14,476 nucleotides of DNA. It comes from CAZEHS01 sp964649745. GTDB taxonomy: Bacteria; Bacillota; Clostridia; Peptostreptococcales; Acidaminobacteraceae. The stretch is taken from positions 1-14,476 of the forward strand of contig CAZYQI010000053.1 in NCBI GenBank assembly GCA_964649745.1, given 5' to 3'. The position numbers were made by a program, and so were the translations under genes. The notes beneath the pieces are model-generated. The model was not told the DNA's origin and made no database searches. It saw only the letters and a list, made by a program, of their open reading frames with translations. This document shows positions 14,463 to 14,476 of this stretch, piece by piece; within the stretch, counting starts at the first letter, position 1, and each line of letters starts with the position of its first letter.

Positions 14463-14476
14463 AACGGCTACAGCCC

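Overview
This 14.5 kb window looks like chromosomal DNA from a motile, anaerobic bacterium of the Bacillota, most likely class Clostridia. The reasons are a complete Rnf complex in the order rnfC-D-G-E-A-B, strong AGGAGG-type ribosome binding sites, occasional TTG/GTG starts, chemotaxis and flagellin-modification genes, and a Rex-type operator of the clostridial pattern. This placement is inferred from gene content; no marker gene is present. No tRNA, rRNA, CRISPR array, prophage or intact transposase gene was seen.

Left part (1-4838): a membrane-bound diguanylate cyclase (minus) is followed by a malic enzyme (plus), which converges on a chemotaxis receptor (minus). The receptor has no extracellular sensor and carries a Cache-like domain at its cytoplasmic C-terminus. 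The two convergent genes are separated by back-to-back hairpins.

Middle (4839-7016): a flagellin lysine-N-methylase (fliB) and an EamA-type cysteine/O-acetylserine exporter lie on the plus strand, 48 nt apart. A strong terminator ends this unit.

Core (7017-12910): an AT-rich 366-nt control region carries a hairpin, two identical palindromic boxes 32 bp apart, a good sigma-A-type promoter and a Rex-type operator over its -10. It drives a seven-gene operon, an RseC/MucC-family gene followed by rnfCDGEAB. Most rnf genes overlap by 1-4 nt. The product is the membrane ferredoxin:NAD+ oxidoreductase that couples ferredoxin oxidation to ion pumping. A Rex-type site fits control by the NADH/NAD+ ratio. 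All expected cofactor motifs are visible except one: RnfE lacks the second membrane cysteine expected in the family. A terminator follows rnfB.

Right part (13005-14476): a uracil permease (uraA), then about 200 nt of non-coding DNA packed with inverted repeats. A 19-nt sequence there recurs, in the same orientation relative to the upstream gene, just beyond the hairpin that follows the chemotaxis-receptor gene.

I found no clearly new multi-gene system. The points most worth following are the missing RnfE cysteine, the layered control region of the rnf operon, the receptor architecture and the interspersed post-terminator repeat.
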